In this document: positions 55,096 through 64,000 of the stretch, piece by piece
How positions within the stretch are numbered: position 1 is the stretch's first letter
Layout: every line of letters starts with the position of its first letter
Translations under genes and position numbers: made by a program
NCBI GenBank assembly: GCA_002389665.1
Contig: DGNO01000004.1
Coordinates: forward strand, 1-64,000
DNA length: 64,000 nt
Source of the DNA: Rhodobiaceae bacterium UBA4490
GTDB taxonomy: Bacteria > Pseudomonadota > Alphaproteobacteria > Parvibaculales > Parvibaculaceae
Reading direction: 5' to 3'
The notes under the pieces: model-generated
The model's input: only the letters and a program-made list of their open reading frames with translations
What the model was told of the DNA's origin: nothing
Database searches by the model: none

Positions 55096-55668
55096 CTAAA
55101 CAACAAAGAGAATATAGCGGGCACCCTCGCCTGCCGGTGTTTCAAAGGAACTCGCCCCGAAAAGCCGGTAGCGCAAGCTGTCGCCGGGAGAAAGCACATA
55201 GGCCTCTTCCCCGAGCTTTACGGCCAGTTTTCCCTCGCGCATCAGCAAATGATGTTCGAGGCCGGGACGCGGCGGCGCGCTGTAGGCGATGCGCGCACCA
55301 GGTGCAAGGACGCATTCCACCGCCTCACCCGCCAGCGCTTCGGCGGGCGGCGACAAAGAGCGGCGCGTGAAACCGGCCTTCGCATCTTTCCAAATAGGTT
55401 GATCGGCCGGGTGCAGCAGCGGCGTATACCCCGCTTCCGCCATCATTATCAGCCGTGACATGGGCAGACCGTATACCGCGCAAAGCTTGCCGAGCACCGC
55501 GGCGCTGGCGCTTACCTCGGCTTTTTCCAGCCGGGACAGAGTAGCGCGGCTCACCTCGCTGCGCTTTGCAAGCTCATCGAGTGACCAGCCGCGCGCAGCA
55601 CGCAGCTCCTTCAACCGTGCGGCAATGCGGCTGTCGATTGTCTCAGGCCTGCCTGTGTTTTCTCTCAT
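55096..55668 (-). CDS. XRE-family regulator with C-terminal cupin domain
   Basis: A 190-residue regulator. The HTH_3 domain (about 14-70) contains ARGWSLDELAKRSEVSRATLSRLEKAE, and the C-terminal cupin domain (about 110-188) has PGLEHHLLMREGKLAVKLGE and YVLSPGDSLRYR. The architecture resembles PuuR-type polyamine and SutR-type regulators. The start codon lies within a row of operator-like repeats, and a leaderless promoter is predicted immediately upstream. A GNAT gene follows. Confidence 0.9.
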   Translation of the reverse strand: MRENTGRPETIDSRIAARLKELRAARGWSLDELAKRSEVSRATLSRLEKAEVSASAAVLGKLCAVYGLPMSRLIMMAEAGYTPLLHPADQPIWKDAKAGFTRRSLSPPAEALAGEAVECVLAPGARIAYSAPPRPGLEHHLLMREGKLAVKLGEEAYVLSPGDSLRYRLFGASSFETPAGEGARYILFVV

Positions 55669-55704
55669 ATAAGAGAATATTTCTCATATACAAGAAGATG
55701 TCAA
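55663..55704 (-). promoter_or_regulatory. Promoter and operator repeats of the XRE-cupin/GNAT pair
   Basis: On the minus strand TTGACA (55704-55699), a 17-base spacer and AATATT (55681-55676) form a promoter whose start would be within a few bases of the ATG at 55668. Two inverted elements overlap it: TCTC-N6-GAGA (55663-55676) and TTCT-N8-AGAA (55681-55696), begun 18 bases apart. They share TCTCATATA and are likely the regulator's own binding sites. Confidence 0.6.
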
Positions 55705-55728
55705 TCCCGGATCAGAGCGTGCGCCCCC

Positions 55729-56844
55729 TCAAACCACCGCTTTGCGGAAGCGCACGACACTGACCGAGAAGAAAGCAAGGCCCAGTGCGGCGATGGCCGC
55801 AAACTCCGGCCAGACGATATCGAGCCCTGCCCCCCGGAAAAGAACCGCCTGCGAAATACTGACGAAGTGGCGCGAGGCCAAAAGAAGCGTCATCGGCTGA
55901 AGCCATTCGGGCTGGCTTTCGATGGGGGAGAAACTGCCGGAAAGCATGTTCATCGGCAGGATGATCAAGATGATCAAAAGGCCGAGCTGCGGCATGGAGC
56001 GCGTGAAGGTACCGATAAACACCCCGAAGGACGCCGCGAAGAAGATATAAAGCGCGGTACCTGCAAGAAAGAGCGGCATGGAGCCGGAAAACGGCACCCC
56101 CAACACACCCCTGACTAACAGGAAAAGCGACAAAGTGGCCGCTACGAAAATAACGAGCCCGTTCGCCCAGATTTTCGCCGAGAGAATTTCAAGCGGTGTG
56201 AGCGGCATGACGAGAAGATGCTCGACAGTGCCATGCTCGCGCTCGCGGATAAGCGCCGAACCTGTCAGGATGATTGCAAGCATCGTCAGCATATCGATGA
56301 CACCGGCGATAGCGGCAAACCATTCCGATGTAAGGTTTGGGTTAAAGGCATAGCGCGTTTCAAGCCGCACCGGCAGGACGCTTTCGGCCGGCGGCTGCTT
56401 GAGAAAGCGGCGGATCTCATCCCTAATGATATTTTGAATATAGGCCGCGCCGATCTGCGCCTGCATGACGGCGGTCGCATCGATGTTCACCTGCACGGCA
56501 GGCCGCCGCCCGGCGATGATATCGGCCTCGAAATTCGGCGGAATGTCGATGACGAACATGTAGCGCCCGCTATCCATATGCTCGTCGATCTCGGCAACGG
56601 CGATCGGCTGCGGCTCCTTGAAATAGGGCGGGAAGAACGCCTCGCCGATACGCTCGGAAAGGATGGACCTGTCCTCGTCCGCAATGGCAATGGCCGCATT
56701 GTGGACATCCGCCGATATGCCCGTCGCCATGGAGTAAATGGCAAAACTGAAGGCATAGATCACGAAGAAGAACAGCACCTTGTCATGGAAGAGCGAGCGC
56801 AATTCCTTAAGGCCAAGCCGGTAGATGTTTTGCAGACGCTCCAT
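55729..56844 (-). CDS. ABC-2 type permease (YhhJ-like), last gene of the RbbA trio
   Basis: A 371-residue membrane protein with a large extracytoplasmic loop between TM1 (VLFFFVIYAFSFAIYSMATGI) and a C-terminal block of five spans (from LTMLAIILTGSALIREREHGTVEHLLVMPLTP). ADEDRSILSERIGEAFFPPYF and IPPNFEADIIAGRRPAVQV lie in the loop. These features match E. coli YhhJ. The ATG at 56844 follows the RbbA stop codon by one base. Works with the HlyD-like protein and RbbA as an efflux complex, by family inference. Confidence 0.9.
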   Translation of the reverse strand: MERLQNIYRLGLKELRSLFHDKVLFFFVIYAFSFAIYSMATGISADVHNAAIAIADEDRSILSERIGEAFFPPYFKEPQPIAVAEIDEHMDSGRYMFVIDIPPNFEADIIAGRRPAVQVNIDATAVMQAQIGAAYIQNIIRDEIRRFLKQPPAESVLPVRLETRYAFNPNLTSEWFAAIAGVIDMLTMLAIILTGSALIREREHGTVEHLLVMPLTPLEILSAKIWANGLVIFVAATLSLFLLVRGVLGVPFSGSMPLFLAGTALYIFFAASFGVFIGTFTRSMPQLGLLIILIILPMNMLSGSFSPIESQPEWLQPMTLLLASRHFVSISQAVLFRGAGLDIVWPEFAAIAALGLAFFSVSVVRFRKAVV

Positions 56845-56845
56845 C

Positions 56846-59581
56846 TCACCGCCCCTGTTTTTTAAGGAAAAAGAGGCTGAGCGCGGTGAGCACCGGCACG
56901 AAGAGACTAAGAAACGCGGTGTGAGGGAGAAGCTGCCCGAAATCGAGCGCCTTGGTAAAAGCGCCCACACTCACCTTGACGAAATAGCTCGCCGGCCAGA
57001 GATCGCCGATTACCCGCCCCGCGCCCTCGAGCGTTGCCACCGGCTGCAGCATGCCGGAAAAATGCAGCGTAGGGGTCATGGTCAATACGCCCACCGCTAC
57101 AAGCGCAGCGATCTGCGTGCGGGTAAATGAGGAAACAAGAAAGCCAATGCCCGTCGTCGCGGTTACGTAAACGAGGGCGCTGAGCGCGAGCCCCGCAAAA
57201 CTGCCTTTCATGGGAATGGCGAAGATGAAAACCGCCATTAAAAAGAGAATGACGAAATTGATCATCGAAATGGCGATGTAAACCACCTGCTTGCCTGCCA
57301 GGAACTCCATGCGCGTTACCGGCGTCACATAGAAATTCGTGATCGTGCCGAGCTCCTTTTCCCGCACCACGCTCAGCGCCATGAGAATGGCGGGAATGAA
57401 AAGCAGGAGAAACGGCACCATGGCAGGCACCATGGCATAGACGCTGCGGAAATCCTGATTGTAGCGGTAGCGCATCTCGATATCGGCCGACCCGAAGCGC
57501 AGCTCCTGCCCATAGACCCGCCGGGACATGTCGGCGAGGTAGGTCAGATGCAGCCCTTGCACATAACCGCCGATCGTTTCCCCGCGAAACGGCATGGCCC
57601 CGTCTACCCAGACCGACACCTCCGTCTGATGACCCCGCCGCAAGTCCTTTCCAAAGCCCGGCGGGATTTCAATTGCCAGTGCAATGTCGTTGCTCTTCAG
57701 GCGCGCATCGAGCTCCGCATGACTTGCAAGCGGCGCCTGCTCGAGGAAGTAGCGTGAGCCGCCATAGCCTTCTAGATAGGTGCGGCTTTCCGGCGTGCGG
57801 TCATTATCCAGCACCGCATAGCGCAGATCCTCCACATCCGTGGAAATACCGTAGGCCAGCACCACCATCAAAATAGCCGTGCCGAGAAAGGCGACGGTCA
57901 GGCGGATAGGATCGCGCCAAAGCTCCATCGCCTCCCGGTAGGCATAGGCGGTGAACCGCCGCCGGCTCCGCGTGAAGGCGCTCTCGCGGCGGGCCGCTTG
58001 CCTTTCCTCCCCGGCAGAGGCATCATGCTGGAGCTGGCCGTCTCCTTCGCTCAAACTGGGCCGCACTTCCTTCAGATAGCCGATAAAGGCGTCCTCGAGG
58101 CTTTCCGCCCCCTGCCGCTTCATAAGAGCCGCCGGTGTTTCAACCGCAAGCACGCGGCCTGCATCCATGAAGGAAAGCCGGTCGCAGCGCTCCGCCTCGT
58201 TCATAAAATGCGTGGAGATGAAAATCGTCACGCCTTCATTACGCGACAGATCGACCAGGATTTCCCAGAACCTGTTCCGGGCAACCGGATCGACCCCGGA
58301 AGTCGGTTCATCGAGAATAAGGATTTCCGGCGCATGCACGACGGCCACGGCCAGGGAAAGACGCTGGCGCACGCCGAGCGGCAATTTCTCCGCCAGTTCC
58401 TCTGCATAATTTTCAAGATCGAAGCGCTGAATAAGCTCGGCAATACGCGCTTCCATCCGCTCCGGAGCGAGATGAAAGAGACGGGCGTGAAGATCGAGGT
58501 TCTGGCGCACCGTCAGCTCCGTATAGAGCGAGAAGGACTGCGACATGAAGCCCACGCGCTTTCGGTTCTCCAAATTGCGGCCGTCCACCGCCTCCCCGAA
58601 AAGCCGGGCGCTGCCTTCGCTCGGCGGCAGAAGGCCCGTCAGCATTTTCATCGTCGTCGTCTTGCCGCAGCCATTCGGCCCCACGAACCCGAAAATCTCT
58701 CCCCGCTCGATGCGGAAATCGGCATGATCCACCGCCGTGAAATCTCCGAACCGCCGGGTGAGCCCCCGCGCCTCGATGGCGATCTCGCCTTCCCCTTCCG
58801 GGCGGGGCGGCACATTAAGCGCCTCATGCCCGCGCCGCACCGCTTCGGGCAGCAGCGCAACGAAAGCCTGCTCAAGATCTTCCGCACGCGTCTGCGCTTT
58901 GATCTCATCGGGCGTACCTTCGGCCAGCACCTTGCCGTCATTCATAGCGAAGAGGCGGTCGAAATCTTCGGCCTCTTCCATATAGGCTGTTGCAACCAGC
59001 ACGCTCATTTCCGGGCGCTGGCGGCGGATCCGCGCGATAAGGTCCCAGAACTGAAGCCGGGAAAGCGGATCAACGCCCGTGGTCGGTTCATCAAGGATCA
59101 GAAGATCGGGATCGTGGATAAGCGCGCAGCAGAGGCCGAGCTTTTGTTTCATGCCGCCGGAAAGCTTGCCCGCCGGACGGTCCGGAAAAGGATCAAGCCC
59201 CGTGGCTTTGAGAAGATCGGTGATGCGCCGCGCCCGCTCCGCCCTTGGCAGCCCGAAAAGCCGGCCGAAGAAATCCAGATTCTCGAAGACGGAAAGGCTT
59301 GCATAAAGGTTCTTGCCGAGCCCTTGCGGCATATAGGCGATCCGGGGCATGACCTTGCGCCGGTGCCGGCCCCGCGCCATGTCCCCGCCAAGCACCTGCA
59401 CGGAGCCGTCTTGAATCTTGACCGCGCCTGCCACCAACCCAAGCAGGGTCGACTTGCCGACCCCGTCCGGGCCGATCACGCCTGCCATGCAGCCTGAGGG
59501 CAGTTCGAGCGAGATGCCGTCAAGCGCCGCCGTGCCGTTATAGGCATGGTGGACACCGGAAAGCCGCACGACACTGCTCAT
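56846..59581 (-). CDS. RbbA-type ABC ATPase/permease fusion (two ATPase domains, one permease domain)
   Basis: A 911-residue fusion like E. coli RbbA. NBD1 has Walker A GPDGVGKST and LSGGMKQ; NBD2 has GPNGCGKTTT and the variant signature LPLGVRQ, both characteristic of this family. The C-terminal half is an ABC-2 permease (from about 540) with FLLLFIPAILMALSVVREKELGTITNFYVTPVT. It begins 13 bases after the HlyD-like stop; the ATG at 59581 is chosen over an overlapping one at 59617. E. coli RbbA has been tied to ribosome-associated ATPase activity; transport is the likely primary role here. Confidence 0.9.
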   Translation of the reverse strand: MSSVVRLSGVHHAYNGTAALDGISLELPSGCMAGVIGPDGVGKSTLLGLVAGAVKIQDGSVQVLGGDMARGRHRRKVMPRIAYMPQGLGKNLYASLSVFENLDFFGRLFGLPRAERARRITDLLKATGLDPFPDRPAGKLSGGMKQKLGLCCALIHDPDLLILDEPTTGVDPLSRLQFWDLIARIRRQRPEMSVLVATAYMEEAEDFDRLFAMNDGKVLAEGTPDEIKAQTRAEDLEQAFVALLPEAVRRGHEALNVPPRPEGEGEIAIEARGLTRRFGDFTAVDHADFRIERGEIFGFVGPNGCGKTTTMKMLTGLLPPSEGSARLFGEAVDGRNLENRKRVGFMSQSFSLYTELTVRQNLDLHARLFHLAPERMEARIAELIQRFDLENYAEELAEKLPLGVRQRLSLAVAVVHAPEILILDEPTSGVDPVARNRFWEILVDLSRNEGVTIFISTHFMNEAERCDRLSFMDAGRVLAVETPAALMKRQGAESLEDAFIGYLKEVRPSLSEGDGQLQHDASAGEERQAARRESAFTRSRRRFTAYAYREAMELWRDPIRLTVAFLGTAILMVVLAYGISTDVEDLRYAVLDNDRTPESRTYLEGYGGSRYFLEQAPLASHAELDARLKSNDIALAIEIPPGFGKDLRRGHQTEVSVWVDGAMPFRGETIGGYVQGLHLTYLADMSRRVYGQELRFGSADIEMRYRYNQDFRSVYAMVPAMVPFLLLFIPAILMALSVVREKELGTITNFYVTPVTRMEFLAGKQVVYIAISMINFVILFLMAVFIFAIPMKGSFAGLALSALVYVTATTGIGFLVSSFTRTQIAALVAVGVLTMTPTLHFSGMLQPVATLEGAGRVIGDLWPASYFVKVSVGAFTKALDFGQLLPHTAFLSLFVPVLTALSLFFLKKQGR

Positions 59582-59594
59582 GGCTGGCCCCGCG

Positions 59595-60584
59595 CTATTC
59601 GGGCAGGCGGACGGCAAGATCGTCCGGCCAGGCCATGGTGCGGTCGAGTTTTACATAGGCGACGCCGGGCAGGCCGGTTTTCACCTGCGTCATATATTGA
59701 TCAAGCAGCTCGCGCGGTATCCGCACCTTGACGCGGAACATCAGTTTCTCGCGCTCGGAGCGGGTTTCGACTTCCTTCGGCGTGAACTGCGCCTGAGCGG
59801 AAACGAAAGAAACATGCGCGGGCACCACATAATCCGGCGCCGCATCGAGAATGATGCGCGCTTCCCCGCCGATCGCCACACGCCCCGCCTCCGTTGTCGG
59901 CAGAAAAATGGTCATATAGACATCCGTCACATCGAGCAGTGTCAGCACCTTGCCGCCGCCTGCCAGCACCTCCCCAGGCTCCGCCAGCCGGTAAAGCACC
60001 CGGCCCGGCGTGGGCGCGGTGAGCGCGGTTTCCTTCAATTGCGCGTTCAGCCTGTCGAGATTGGCCATAGCAGACAGCACGGCTTCCTGCGCATTGCCGA
60101 GCCCGGCCTTGCCTTGATCGAGCGCGGCCTTGGCGGCATCGCGCGCGGTGCGGCGCTGGTCGACCCGCTCTTCGGAAACATGCCCTTTGCCGAACAGAAT
60201 GAGCGCACGTTCGAGTTCCCTCTCAGCCAGGCTCAGCTCGCTTTCCAGCCGGGCGATCTGTGCTTCCGCTTCGCTGCGCCCCTGCTTCAAACGCCGGATT
60301 TCCGCCTCCGCTTGCCGGATTTGCGCCTGCAGCTCCTCGGTATCCATGCGCGCCAGAAGCTGCCCGGCCTCCACCATGTCGCCTTCGTCGACAAATATCT
60401 CAGAGACGCGGCCGGCATATTTCGTGGCGATATCGGTCTCATCGGCTTCGATGCGCCCATTGCCCCAGGCAATGCCTTCAGGAACGGCGTTCCGGCTTTC
60501 AAGCCACCAGTAAATGCCGCCCGCAACGGCAAGCGCGGCGATAACAAGCACCGCGATGAGCCATTTGTTCAACCCGTTCGTCAA
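59595..60584 (-). CDS. HlyD-family membrane fusion/adaptor protein
   Basis: Periplasmic adaptor of the RbbA efflux system. A membrane anchor (WLIAVLVIAALAVAGGIYWWL) is followed by a lipoyl-like half-motif (GRVSEIFVDEGDMVEAGQLLARMD), a coiled coil (about 90-185) and a beta-barrel region. The start is uncertain: TTG codons at 60593 and 60584 both work, and the latter is better spaced from GGGAAGG. It lies 36 bases after arcC. Confidence 0.9.
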   Translation of the reverse strand: MTNGLNKWLIAVLVIAALAVAGGIYWWLESRNAVPEGIAWGNGRIEADETDIATKYAGRVSEIFVDEGDMVEAGQLLARMDTEELQAQIRQAEAEIRRLKQGRSEAEAQIARLESELSLAERELERALILFGKGHVSEERVDQRRTARDAAKAALDQGKAGLGNAQEAVLSAMANLDRLNAQLKETALTAPTPGRVLYRLAEPGEVLAGGGKVLTLLDVTDVYMTIFLPTTEAGRVAIGGEARIILDAAPDYVVPAHVSFVSAQAQFTPKEVETRSEREKLMFRVKVRIPRELLDQYMTQVKTGLPGVAYVKLDRTMAWPDDLAVRLPE

Positions 60585-60620
60585 CCTACTCAACCTTCCC
60601 GTCTTAAATGCCGGTCCGCC

Positions 60621-61523
60621 TCACGGCAGAATTTGCGTGCCCGCCGTGCCCGCCGCCACCAATGCGGCTTCTTTCAGACTGCCGATCGCGGCAGGCCGTC
60701 CCGTCTCTTCCACGAAACGGCACACCGCATCGACCTTAGGCCCCATCGAGCCTTTGGCAAAGGGCATCGCCCGCAATTGGGCAGGATTAGCCTCCGCGAT
60801 CTTGCGCGCACTCGCCATCCCCCAGTCCTCATAGACGGCATCGACATCGGTCAGGATGATCAGCCGGTCCGCTTCAAGTTTTGTGGCAAGAAGGGAAGCG
60901 GCAAGGTCCTTGTCGATCACCGCTTCCACCCCGCGGGTTTGCCCCTCCACGCCCACAATCACGGGCACGCCGCCCCCGCCCGCGCAGATCACCAGCGCGC
61001 CTTCCTGTGCCAGCAAACGGATGGTCTGAAACTCCAGAATGTCCATAGGCTGCGGCGAAGGCACCACCCGGCGGAAATAATCGCCGTCCGCTGCCACCTG
61101 CCAGCCTCGCTCCTCAGCAAGTGCCTGGGCCTCGGCTTCGCTATAGACGGGGCCGATCGGTTTGCTGGGCGCGCCGAAGGCAGGGTCTGCGGGATCGACC
61201 CGCGTCTGCGTGATCAGCGTCGCAATCTGCCGCTCCGGCATCACATTGCGCATTTCCTGCGCAATCACATAGCCGATCATGCCTTGAGATTCCGCTCCCA
61301 GCACATCGAGCGGAAAGGGCGGTGCTTCTTTAAAGGCTTCCCCTTCAAGCGCCAGCAAGCCCACCTGCGGCCCGTTACCATGCACAAGCACCATCTCATT
61401 GCCATCGGCAAGCTGCGCAAGGGCGCCTGCGGCCCGTGCCATATTGCGCCGCTGCGTCTCAGCGCTCAAAACCTCGCCCCGCTCCAGAAGCGCGTTCCCG
61501 CCTATGGCCACAACCACTCTCAT
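60621..61523 (-). CDS. arcC: Carbamate kinase
   Basis: Makes ATP from carbamoyl phosphate and ADP, the last step of the arginine or agmatine deiminase pathways. [15 protein letters not shown], the GNGPQVGLL segment and [11 protein letters not shown] are typical. The 300 residues are full length. Its start codon overlaps the aguA stop codon by four bases (ATGA). No putrescine or ornithine carbamoyltransferase is visible in the window. Confidence 0.96.
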   Translation of the reverse strand: MRVVVAIGGNALLERGEVLSAETQRRNMARAAGALAQLADGNEMVLVHGNGPQVGLLALEGEAFKEAPPFPLDVLGAESQGMIGYVIAQEMRNVMPERQIATLITQTRVDPADPAFGAPSKPIGPVYSEAEAQALAEERGWQVAADGDYFRRVVPSPQPMDILEFQTIRLLAQEGALVICAGGGGVPVIVGVEGQTRGVEAVIDKDLAASLLATKLEADRLIILTDVDAVYEDWGMASARKIAEANPAQLRAMPFAKGSMGPKVDAVCRFVEETGRPAAIGSLKEAALVAAGTAGTQILP

Positions 61524-62620
61524 GTGCGGCGCGCCGGTTGCTGCTGGGTGATGCAGTGAATGTTGCCGCCGCCCAGAAGGATTTCCCGCGCAGGCACCGG
61601 GATGATCCGCCTGCCCGGAAATAGCGCGGCGAGCGCCTCCGCCGCCGGACCGTCCTGCGGATCATCGAAAGAAGGCATCACCACCACGCCGTTGCCGATA
61701 TAAAAGTTGATATAGGACGCGGCCATGCGGTTGCCGGGCTGGCGGGGCAAGGTGCCCTCGATGGCATCGACACCGGAAGCCTCTTCCTCTCTAATGACCA
61801 CTGGGGCAGGTTGATGGATCTTGTGAATGTCGAGCTTGCGGCCTTTCGCATCCCGCGCGGCGGACAGCCGCTTGAATGCATCGCGGCTGATTTCATATTG
61901 CGGATCGGACGTGTCATCGGTCCAGGTCAGGGCAACGCAGCCGGGCTTGATGAAGCAGCATAAATTATCGACATGCCCGCTCGTCTCATCATTGAAAACG
62001 CCGTCGCCGAGCCAGATGAACGTGTCGACATTCAAATAGTCGGAGAGGGTTTTTTCGATATCTTCCCTTGAAAGACCGGGATTGCGGTTGGGGTTGAGCA
62101 GGCATTGCTCGGTCGTCAGCAACGTGCCCTCCCCGTCCACATGGATCGATCCGCCTTCCAGCGTGAGGGTTGCCCGGTACCGGTCCACGCGCTCGATCTC
62201 GGCGATCTTTTGCGGCACGATATCGTCCTGATCCCAGGGGAAATAGAGCCCGCCCCTGATGCCGCCCCAGGCATTGAACTTCCAGTTGATGAGCCGTACG
62301 TCGCCCTTGCCATTGATCAGGAATGTCGGCCCGCAATCACGCATCCAGGAATCATTATAGGTCATCTCCACGACGCGGATATGCGGCGGCAGCATGGAAC
62401 GGGCATTCTGGAACTGGCCGGGAGAAACCCCCATCGTCACAGGCTCGCCCTCGGCAATGGCGCTTGCCACGGCGGCAAAGGCATGCTGCGCCGGTTTTGC
62501 GCCGAGCCGCCAATTATCCGGCCGCTCCGGCCACAGCATCCAGCAGCCCTCATGCGGCTCGAACTCGCCCGGCATGCGGAACCCGTCCGCCCGCGGGGTG
62601 CTTTCCAGTCTTTTGGTCAT
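61520..62620 (-). CDS. aguA: Agmatine deiminase
   Basis: Converts agmatine to N-carbamoylputrescine and ammonia. The 366-residue protein from the ATG at 62620 (after GGAGAGGTAAG) has [35 protein letters not shown] and [26 protein letters not shown]. The catalytic Cys356 is in [14 protein letters not shown] 39-codon upstream reading is rejected. It is preceded by a permease gene 74 bases upstream. Confidence 0.96.
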   Translation of the reverse strand: MTKRLESTPRADGFRMPGEFEPHEGCWMLWPERPDNWRLGAKPAQHAFAAVASAIAEGEPVTMGVSPGQFQNARSMLPPHIRVVEMTYNDSWMRDCGPTFLINGKGDVRLINWKFNAWGGIRGGLYFPWDQDDIVPQKIAEIERVDRYRATLTLEGGSIHVDGEGTLLTTEQCLLNPNRNPGLSREDIEKTLSDYLNVDTFIWLGDGVFNDETSGHVDNLCCFIKPGCVALTWTDDTSDPQYEISRDAFKRLSAARDAKGRKLDIHKIHQPAPVVIREEEASGVDAIEGTLPRQPGNRMAASYINFYIGNGVVVMPSFDDPQDGPAAEALAALFPGRRIIPVPAREILLGGGNIHCITQQQPARRT

Positions 62621-62694
62621 GAGCTTACCTCTCCGCGGCTTTACCGCATGGACGAGGGAGGCCGCAGGTAGAGACCCCGCAGCCTCCACACCTG

Positions 62695-64000
62695 TCAGGT
62701 GCGCCGCGCGCCCGCCTTTGAGCGGGAGATGAGCCATTCCCCGACAAGGAAAGTGACGATCACGCCTCCGACGATGGAGCCGGCATAGGTCATATCGAAC
62801 TCGCCCGGCACATAGACGAAGAAGACGATCGCCTGCACGATGAAGGAAAGGCAGAGCAGCGTAAGCACCCAGGCCCCGGCTGTCCCGCCCGGTACCCGGT
62901 AGGGGCGCGGTCTGTCGGCATCGATCTTCCGCAGCCGCAAGAAGGCGGCGAACATGAAGAGATAGCAGAGCAGGAAGACGACGGAGGAGAACGCAAAGAG
63001 CGTCCAGAAGAGATCTTCCGCATCCGCCGCCATGAAGCCGTAAACGACGATGACAACCGTCGTCACCACGCCCGTGATGATCGCCGCATTTGCCGGCGTC
63101 TTATGCACGGGATGAAGCTTGGCAAAGGCCGGGTTGAGATCGCCGGCATGAGCTGCTTCCGCCGCCGAGCGGTTGGCACCCATTGTCCAGGTGACCATAT
63201 TGGCAAGGAACGTATAGAGCGCCATGACACCGAGCAGCGTCACGGCCGCGCCGCCAAGCCCTTCGGTGCCCAGAAGCTGATAGAGCGTGTCGATAATACC
63301 TTCGATGAGGCTGACTTCGTCCAGCGGCAAGGCAATGAGAATGCCGACCGTGCCGAGAAGATAGAACGCCGCGATGAGAAGGCCCGAAACGACGATGGCC
63401 CGGGGCACGTCTTTTGCCGGGTCGGTCATTTCCTCACTCGCCCCGGACATCAGCTCGAAGCCCATGAAGTTGTAGACAATGACCGGCAGGAAGGCGAGCG
63501 AGGCGCCCCAGCTCGGGCTCAGCGTTTCCAGAGTAATCGGATTGGCGACACCGTGATTGAAGGCGTAGAAGAAGCCGCCGAAGCCGATCACGCCCATGAT
63601 CACCGCTTTGAAAATGGCGCCCACATTCGGCACCCATTTACCCACATCCAGCGTGATCATATTCACATAAACCGTCAGCCAGGTCAGGCCGATGGCAATG
63701 GCGATCTGCGGCCAAAGGCCGAGATCGGGGATGAAAAGCTGCGAGAAGATACCCGCGAAGATCAGGTAGACCGAGGGCTGCCAGAGCGCCACATTGATCC
63801 ACCAGAGCCAGGCGGTCCGCCCGCCCCAGCGCCCGCCAAAAGCACGCTGCACCCAGGCATAGATGCCGCCCTGATCCGGATAGGTGCTCCCGAGCTCCGC
63901 CGTGATCAGGCCATAGGGAATGAAAAAGAAGATCAGCGTGAAAATCCACCAGAAGATCGACTGCACGCCGATCGAGGCCGATGCGGCAAGCTGGTCGATC
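62695..64000 (-). CDS. APC-family amino acid/polyamine permease, 5' end outside the window
   Basis: The visible 435 codons lack the N-terminus: the frame continues open to base 64000. Ten or more hydrophobic stretches are present, with [25 protein letters not shown] and [34 protein letters not shown] typical of the APC glutamate/GABA and polyamine-type transporters. Its position ahead of aguA and arcC suggests agmatine or agmatine/putrescine exchange, which is inference. Confidence 0.85.
   Translation of the reverse strand, partial: IDQLAASASIGVQSIFWWIFTLIFFFIPYGLITAELGSTYPDQGGIYAWVQRAFGGRWGGRTAWLWWINVALWQPSVYLIFAGIFSQLFIPDLGLWPQIAIAIGLTWLTVYVNMITLDVGKWVPNVGAIFKAVIMGVIGFGGFFYAFNHGVANPITLETLSPSWGASLAFLPVIVYNFMGFELMSGASEEMTDPAKDVPRAIVVSGLLIAAFYLLGTVGILIALPLDEVSLIEGIIDTLYQLLGTEGLGGAAVTLLGVMALYTFLANMVTWTMGANRSAAEAAHAGDLNPAFAKLHPVHKTPANAAIITGVVTTVVIVVYGFMAADAEDLFWTLFAFSSVVFLLCYLFMFAAFLRLRKIDADRPRPYRVPGGTAGAWVLTLLCLSFIVQAIVFFVYVPGEFDMTYAGSIVGGVIVTFLVGEWLISRSKAGARRT

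Overview
The window reads as chromosomal DNA of a GC-rich Alphaproteobacterium. The evidence is the partial 16S rRNA at the left edge (no long V3 stem) together with typical alphaproteobacterial gene neighbourhoods: lysC-ptsP, rodZ-ispG-prfA-prmC-DUF4167-clpB, ppiC-argJ-mutT divergent from secA, comF-grxC-nitrilase-DUF1178, and bolA / J-protein / cobS-cobT. The genus cannot be fixed from what is visible; a Hyphomicrobiales- or Parvibaculum-like lineage would fit. There is no transposase, phage module, CRISPR array or tRNA gene. Almost all the DNA is coding.

Layout. 1-1340: 5' part of 16S rRNA (minus strand) with a clear promoter, a boxA-like site and leader hairpins. 1857-3611: an M23 cell-wall endopeptidase. 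3680-17102 (all minus): an alpha/beta hydrolase, clpB, a DUF4167 protein, prmC, prfA, ispG, rodZ, ptsP and lysC. 17315-22087 (plus): ubiG, then a TetR / cytochrome c5-like lipoprotein / Tat-exported sugar-lactone-oxidase-like flavoprotein / PLP enzyme cassette. 22101-24500 (minus): DUF1178, nitrilase, glutaredoxin, comF. 24615: an NDUFAF5/BioC-like methyltransferase. 25585-28590 (minus): a lone Flp pilin, mutT, argJ with a histone-H1-like tail, and a parvulin isomerase; secA is divergent. 31594-33599: GST and an MFS carrier. 33792-38016: two epoxide hydrolase paralogues and an SLC13-type carrier. 38036-38995: accA. 39247-40663: a small membrane protein plus an ECF41 sigma factor. 40673-43703 (minus): xerD, a large secreted protein and a 47-residue membrane protein. 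44095-47131: aroK, aroB, a CorC-type protein. 47148-51350: bolA, a J-domain protein, cobS, cobT. 51361-54524: a Cys-containing HTH regulator, a divergent MFS carrier, and an esterase-like protein. 54531-64000 (minus): GNAT, an XRE-cupin regulator, an RbbA-type efflux trio, carbamate kinase, agmatine deiminase and a truncated amino-acid permease.

Most of this is core metabolism and housekeeping: translation termination, isoprenoid synthesis, the shikimate pathway, protein secretion, cobalt chelation and nitrogen PTS. The points most worth following are: (1) the ECF41 sigma factor, which has all three signature motifs and a TGTCACA-N16-CGTC promoter-like site in front of an atypical small membrane-protein partner; (2) the four-gene redox cassette after ubiG; (3) the lysine-rich tail on ArgJ; (4) the close linkage of agmatine catabolism genes (no putrescine carbamoyltransferase visible) to an RbbA-type transporter; and (5) a 47-residue membrane protein overlapping a large secreted protein of unknown function. 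All functional statements rest on motif recognition by eye; no database search was run.
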